This document shows positions 58,501-64,000 of a stretch of DNA of 64,000 nucleotides, piece after piece. This DNA comes from Diplosphaera chodatii (lineage: Eukaryota > Chlorophyta > Trebouxiophyceae > Prasiolales > Stichococcaceae). Location: assembly GCA_032358165.1 (NCBI GenBank), contig JAALGY010000023.1, positions 1,612,001 to 1,676,000 of the forward strand, given 5' to 3'. Within the stretch, counting starts at the first letter, position 1; the number at the start of each line of letters is the position of its first letter. The position numbers and the translations under genes are program-made. The notes below the pieces were generated by a model. That model made no database searches, was not told where the DNA came from, and was given only the letters and a program-made list of their open reading frames with translations.

Positions 58501-61500
58501 ATGCTCTGCAATTCCTCGCACATGTCTTGCAGGTCCGCCACGTATGCCACCTGCAGCCACCATCCATTTGTGAGGATGATTCCATGTGATTGATCCTAGC
58601 CAGTTTCGCCTAAGAGTGGGGGGTGCCTCACACCACAACAGGGTAGTTGCGGCGCCCTCTCGGCGACGGATGCACGGCTGGCTGCAAAACACTGCACCAA
58701 CCTGGTTGGCCGCCTGCTCCTCGAAGCTGTCGATGATGGCCTGCGCATCACCCAGCTGCGTCTGCAGGCGCTGGATCGTCGCTGCGTCCGTGCTCATCGT
58801 CTCCTGCAGGTGCTTCACCTGCGCAGCAATCACCGGAGGGACCACGTCACGGCAAGGAATGTCTCCAGTACGTCACGGCAAGGAATGTCTCCAGACAAGC
58901 CAGGTGGATGCGGGACCGCCATGCAGAGCAGGGCACGCTGTCGTGTACTTTATTATGCACGGAGCGCGGCAGCTGCCAGAGTGCTGGAGGGGGGCCGGGC
59001 TGGCAGCTGCTTACATGCAGGGTCAGGGGAGGGCGGCCGCACCAGCTGGCCCTGCTCCTCGGTGTGCGCCCGCTCCGCCGTGAGCGCCTCCTCCAGCTCC
59101 GCTACATTTGCCGCCTGCAATGGCGAACGCCAGAAGTCACGAGTTGCTCCGAGGAGGTGTCAGTCCACATGCCACTGCTCCTCCTGGCCAACCGCAAGGG
59201 CCACACGGTGACACCAGGGCTGACAATGCCTTGGTTATTATTCGGGCATGCCTGATCAACACGAGTTGCGGAGAGCACCTGTGCCTCTGAAAGGCCCTCG
59301 CCCATCTTCTGCTTCATGTCATCGACCTCTGCTTCTTTGATCTTCAGTGCCGCCTGTGCCTCCTGGATCTGTGGGAACACATTGACATATGCGATAAGTT
59401 GAGGTGAAGCCATGTTCCGCAAGACCGCATGTTTGCTTATGTTGAGGCAACAGCAGATGCAGGAAGCAGGGACAAAGCCAGACCGGAGCCCACTTTATGG
59501 TTGTGACAACAGGTGCCAAGGGCAGAAGCCGTGTGAAGCCGCTTGCCTTGGCATTAGCCTCCTCGGTCTTTGCCTGCTGCAGGGTCAGCTGCGCACGCAG
59601 CTCTGCGATGCGACGCTCCGCACTGGCCGCGCCGTCTGGCCGCGGGCTGTCGCCGCCCCATCTGGGCGTCTCGCTGCCTGCCATATTGCCAATACATGAC
59701 AGCATTTACCACCATACTGAGGTATCACGCCGAGCTGTGCAGATTGAGCAGATGGAGAAACCTTCTGATATTCAGCATGGGGTTCGTAGACTCAGGACCT
59801 CGGCGCTGTGGCCCTGCTACATATAGCCGCATACAACAAGGTGTCCTGAGTCCATGTGTGTGCAAACCAAAGGCACACCAGTGGGGCTGAGGGGTCCGCC
59901 GCGGGGGGAGGGAAGGCTGACGCGCGGCGAGGCCATGGCGAAGGAGGGGCCGGCGCGGGGGGATGGCAGCGCCAGGCCCACGATGGGCGCACCGCTGCAT
60001 GAGCACGGTGGCTAGCGGCGTCAGTGCGCTTGCTTTCTGGCGGCATGAAGCATCACAGACCTCGGTGAATGGTGCGTGCTTGGTTGCCATCTACTTCAGA
60101 TCTGGTTGACGGCTTTGCTGCTAAGCCAAGAGGGGCATCCATGATGAGAGGCAATGCAAACAGGTGCGGAGGTAGGAAGCAGCGGACCTGGAGGAGCCGC
60201 GGGGGGTCATGGAGCCGCGGGGGGTCATGGAGCCGCGGGGGGTGGCGGCGCCGCGGGGCGTCTCGGCCAGGCGGTGGGCGAGGCCCTCCACCGCCGCCTG
60301 CCGCTGCCGCAGCTTAGCCTCCAGCTTCTCCAGCTGCTTGTTGGCCTGCATGATCCACACGGCTGGCAGGTGAGTGAGGTACATATGTAGTTCACAAGGA
60401 TCAGATCGTGAATGTGAGAGATGTGAGATCAGCACATGGAGTGCATGAGCAATCAGCACATACCTGACCACTGTCTGAGGACCATGTGAGCCTCGGGCAG
60501 AGATGATACAGTCAGCTTGACACCAGCATTGCAGGGCAGCAAGGGGCCAGAACAGCAGCGCACCTCGTTGAGGGCAGCAGCGCGGCGTTCACTCTCGACC
60601 ATGGCAGCGTTCTCGGTGTCACGGCCGCTCTCAATCGCCGACTGCAGCTGCGCCTCGGTGGCGCTGAGCTTCTCCTCCAATGCAGTCTTCTCGATGTGCA
60701 GCGCCTCTGCCAGTGCCTCTGCCTCCTCTGCCCGCTGTGACAGCTGCATCACAAGGGAATGTCATGGATCAGCATCAGCTGCACAGAACATGCCAGCAAA
60801 GCAGGCCAGCCACTGCAGCCCATAGTCTGCAGATTATGCATCCGCAATGGGCAATGCCATGTTGGGTGGAGCGTGCAGTGTATGGTGGAGTCATCACAGG
60901 CCAGGAAGGCGTAATGCCCCGTCATGCGCACCCGCGGGCGCAGGTGCCGCCAGATGCCTCGGTTGGCCGACACAATGCGTGGCGTGTTTGCACTTGGTGC
61001 TGGCAGCGGCTGCTTGAAGCCCAGAGACGGCCCCCGCTCGGCTTCAGTTGTAGGCACTCCCGGCTCTGCTGGGGCAGCGGACTGGGCAGTCGAGGCCTCG
61101 GCGGCGCTGGGTGACTCATTGCCTCCAGACCCGCCGCTGCTGCTGCCAAGGCGCAGGCTGGGGATGTCCACAGAGCGGCGGCGGCCGCTGCCGCTGGACG
61201 GCGTCGGCGATGTCGACCCCTGCATGACGTGAAGCCAACTCAGCAGGTCCAAAGCACTGCAATTGATGAATAGCACCAGACGAAGCAGACCAGCTGCGAC
61301 TGCAGGCAGCGACATGCAGAATACCATGGGCATGGAACTTGCCATACCATATGACAAGCAGGTCAGGGGCACACCTGCCGGTGCTGAAGGCGTGACACCG
61401 GGCGCTGCTGGCGCCGTCCACGGCGCAGCGCCTCGACAGGCGGTCCAAGCACACGGCCAGCCCCTGCCGTTGTATAGGCAGCCTGTTGACACCCAGCTCA

Positions 61501-62751
61501 GGTAGCGAGTACGCCTGAATCAGAGTGCAGCAAGGAAGGCAATGGCTCTCCAGAGCAAGCATACCAGCTGTCATGCCGTCTGCGGCGTGCTGTGCTGTCT
61601 GGAAAAAGATCGCCAGCAGGTGCAGCGGTGTGGCCATCATGAAGTTTGCAGCTTGCTGAGACGGTCCGAGGGCCGCCTGCAGCATCTGGCCGGGTGGCGG
61701 CAGGTGTGGCATCGGGGGCAGCTGCAGCCGTGGAGCCTGCTGCTGCGGCTGTGGCTGCCTGCAAGCAGGACGTCTAAACATGTTTACGGTGTGGTTTTCG
61801 TATACACTGCAGCGGCTATGCAGAGGTGCAGCAATGGTCTCAGGGCCCATGCATCCCAGTCGTCAGGTTGTGGATATGCCACAAGCGTAAGAAGCCACAG
61901 ACCTGGCTGGCGAGGGTGCCTCGCCATTTGTGCGTGGCGTCGTGCGCTGCCGCGGCGACACTGGTGGGGCTGCACCAGGGCTGGTCGGGCTCTGGGGGTG
62001 CAGGGGTGGCCGGCCGCTGCGGGGGGTGCGCGGCGTCGGCGGCATGGGACCCTGCCACAGGCCAAGCGCAGGTATCATGACGCCTTCCACACCACAGACA
62101 GCATGGTTGACCGCAACAACTTATGACACCACCCTGTATCCAGTACAACTTGCACCAGCGTACGCTTGAAACGGTGTCCCAGCATGCGCAGCGCACCTCG
62201 ATGTCGGGCTCTTCAGAGAAACGGACAGAGCGAGGCGTCTTGGGGCGGTCGCGGGGCGTGCGGGGGGACATCAGGATGGGCGGCGGCAGGTTGCGCGGCG
62301 ACTTGTGGGGCAGGTGCTCCAGGTGCCGCATGTGCGGCGGCGTCTGCGGCGTAGGCTGAGGGGTCGGCTGGCGCCGGGGCGACGCTGCAGTCTGCCGCCG
62401 GGGTGACATGTGCTGGAAGGCCGTCCTGGCGACGGCGGCACCCACCAGCAGCAGGGGCGCCAGGCCGTCGCCGCCGCTGTCGTCGTCTACCGCATGGCCG
62501 GAGCCATTTGTCAGCCCCGAGCTGTCGAGTGGGCTGCTGGCTGAGCGCTTTGCGAGTGGCGGCCGCGAGGCCAGCGGTGACGGCGGGGGCGTGGACGCCG
62601 AGCGCGCCGCCTTGGCTGACGTGAGACTGCTGTTGGGCGAGCTGTGGTTGTTGCGGTGTGGAGATCCGGGATGGCTGGCCTCCCGCTTGGACGGGGACGC
62701 TGCATCATCAGATGACGAGCGCCGCATGTATATGTCGTCTGACCAGCCCAT
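55583..62751 (-). CDS. Large unrecognised Ser/Pro-rich coiled-coil protein
   Basis: I do not recognise a family. The start exon at 62751 (MGWSDDIYMRRSSSDDAASP) is rich in Ser, Pro, Arg and Thr, with many SP and TP sites (SPRRQ, TPRDRPKTPRSVRFSEE). Exons follow at about 62053-61905 (PMPPTPRTPRSGRPPLHPQS), 61760-61580 (Pro/Gln-rich, then FMMATPLHLLAIFFQT) and 61221-60950 (RRRSVDIPSLRLGSSSGG). From about 60745 the protein becomes a coiled coil: LSQRAEEAEALAEALHIEKT, ANKQLEKLEAKLRQRQAAVE, four TPRG repeats, AERRIAELRAQLTLQQAKTE, LKIKEAEVDDMKQKMGEGLS, HLQETMSTDAATIQRLQTQL, TAAEEAKRDLEQAEERLRTV and others to about 57290. A Ser/Gly-rich tail ends SPVESPKESPIESPEGTPKQ then EGADGGEP, TGA at 55583. A role as cytoskeletal or tethering scaffold is only inference. 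Two adjacent genes cannot be excluded. Confidence 0.7.
58845..58895. repeat. 26-bp near-perfect tandem duplication
   Basis: Two consecutive copies beginning CGTCACGGCAAGGAATGTCT start at 58845 and 58871 and are identical over 25 bp. They lie in an intron of the coiled-coil gene. Confidence 0.85.
60193..60246. repeat. 18-bp coding minisatellite (three copies) encoding MTPRGS repeats
   Basis: The unit GGAGCCGCGGGGGGTCAT is repeated at 60193, 60211 and 60229, the last copy incomplete. On the minus strand it encodes Met-Thr-Pro-Arg-Gly-Ser. It sits next to the degenerate units ETPRGAATPRGS in the coiled-coil protein. Confidence 0.88.
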
Positions 62752-63552
62752 GGCTGCGCCGGCTGCGGTGCTGACTCTGTCTCAGGGCCACGAGTGCAAG
62801 GTTGGTGAGCGGACCCAGTCCTGTGCAGAAGGTGCGGGGGGTCACAAGGCGGCACTGCATGACTATGCATGGCAGCGTTTGGATGACGATCACTTGTTGG
62901 TTTGATTACATGCAGACACGTCAAGCTCAATAACGATCGGAACTACGGGTTGGGCACGCCAAACGGAAGCTGCAACGTCTTGTCCACAATGATGTTGCAG
63001 CAGCAAGTCATGGGCAGCACCGTGGGTGACCGGCCGCAGTGGTGCATCTGCATGCGAACGAAGTGCACACACAGCACATGAAGCACCTGTGGGGCCGTGG
63101 CAGCCCGCTGCGGTTGCCTGCGCTAGTGTATTGTCGTGGCGTTCCGAGACTCGGCCAGCAAAGCTTGTACCGTTGACGGGCCGCGGGCGGTTCTCCCGTC
63201 TTACCGCCTTCGCGGGGTGAGTGCAAGGAGGTACGCAAACTTCACATAAGAGGGGGACAAACTGGCACTGCCCAGAGGTGCCACCGCGGCCTCGAAACGC
63301 ATGATGCTCGTGGCTGTGATCTTGCTGCCACATCAGCACCCGCTTCCTCGCTTTGCAGGGTGTGTGAGCATGCAGGGCCACCAGGCAGCCTGTAGGCGAT
63401 GGCCGTGAAGCGTGCTGGACCAAAGCATTCTGGGTTTGCTGTTCTCCTTTCGACCATCTGTGGGCAACATCCTTGTTACAATTGTGCTATGTGCACACAA
63501 AACCTTGACCAGGCGGGCAACTGGCCTGAGGAGGCTCCCAATGATGTTGTGC
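62752..63552. other. Upstream region of the coiled-coil gene
   Basis: About 800 bp with no convincing exon on either strand. It should hold the promoter of the coiled-coil gene and the 3' untranslated region of the gene to its right. Confidence 0.45.
63476..63480 (-). terminator. TGTAA poly(A) signal of the right-edge gene
   Basis: TTACA on the + strand reads TGTAA on the minus strand, 73 nt past the proposed stop at 63553. Confidence 0.5.
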
Positions 63553-64000
63553 TCATGCCGCCTCCAGCTGAGGCTGCTGAGGTTGCCCAGCACTGGAGAT
63601 GCCATTCAGCAGCAGCCGCCGCCTGCTGCGCCCAGCTGTGGGAAGGTGCTGGAACAGCTGGGGACCGGCTACCACCTCCTCAACCTCTGGCGCTGGGAAC
63701 CCTGTGTCGGTGGTCTCGTCCAACAGGTACTGGTTCCTCTTCTGGGGGCTGGACCCGAACCTGCAGATGGTGCGATGTCAGCTGTGCAGTCACCACAGAT
63801 GTGCAGGGCCACACTGGATCATGGTTCAAGCAGGCGCTGTATCTTGCAATGTCGGCTTCATGACAGCATGGCATGCCTAGTGAAGATGGATATGACAGCA
63901 CAAGAGCCAGCAGCCGCGCACTTGAAGCCATTGATGGCAAACACGAGGGAAGCGCCAGCTTCGGCCTTGGCCTCGTCGTCGATGGCGTCAGGCCCGAGGA
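63553..64000 (-). CDS. 3' end of an unrecognised gene, 5' part beyond the window
   Basis: The exon entering from the right edge reads GPDAIDDEAKAEAGASLVFA then INGF, and ends in a GTGCGC donor in phase 2 (about 63922). An acceptor CATCTGCAG near 63773 restores the frame as FGSSPQKRNQYLLDETTDTG then FPAPEVEEVV, followed by PQLFQHLPTAGRSRRRLLLN and GQPQQPQLEAA, with TGA at 63553-63555. The phase match at both splice sites and the TGTAA 73 nt downstream support a real 3' end. I do not recognise a family from this fragment. The open frame on the opposite strand is probably a shadow, but this is not certain. Confidence 0.5.

Overview
This is nuclear DNA from a photosynthetic eukaryote, most probably a core chlorophyte green alga; the species cannot be told from the sequence. 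Four lines of evidence support this. The genes are split into many small exons of about 50-250 nt, separated by short introns (about 55-300 nt) that start with GT (rarely GC) and end mostly in (C/T)GCAG. Several products are plastid-type proteins: fibrillin, RETICULATA-related, and uroporphyrinogen decarboxylase with a transit peptide. ORC1 has the plant arrangement with a PHD finger inside the BAH region. TGTAA, the chlorophyte poly(A) signal, lies 50-350 nt past many stop codons. There are no bacterial operons, phage genes, CRISPR arrays or recognisable transposons. Long single-frame ORFs are few, so most calls come from splicing exons by eye against known family patterns. Gene ends are firmer than exact exon borders.

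Left third (1-22,100). A 5'-truncated equilibrative nucleoside transporter (+) is followed by an SLC44 choline-transporter-like protein (+), a plastid-lipid-associated fibrillin (-), the Elongator catalytic subunit ELP3 (-), the rRNA cytosine methyltransferase NSUN5 (+), a doubtful small gene (+), and a peroxisomal-type ABCD half-transporter (+). ELP3 and NSUN5 diverge from a 343-bp spacer; both modify translation RNAs.

Middle (22,100-44,300). A proline iminopeptidase (-) and uroporphyrinogen decarboxylase HemE (+) diverge from 356 bp. The ciliary protein CFAP410 (+) follows and converges on ORC1 (-). ORC1 in turn diverges from the spliceosomal DEAH helicase PRP22/DHX8 (+), the longest well-identified gene here.

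Right third (44,300-64,000). A FLY/TUL1-type membrane RING E3 ligase (-) has a signal-peptide exon too short for ordinary ORF lists. It is followed by an unrecognised Gln/Ala/Ser-rich protein (+), a RETICULATA-related chloroplast membrane protein (-), a long unrecognised Ser/Pro-rich coiled-coil protein (-), and the 3' end of an unrecognised gene running in from the right edge (-).

Most of the window is ordinary housekeeping gene content. The items most likely to be new are the two large unrecognised proteins (49.4-52.3 kb and 55.6-62.8 kb), the retained ciliary gene, the hairpins and duplications inside introns, and the unusual splice sites.
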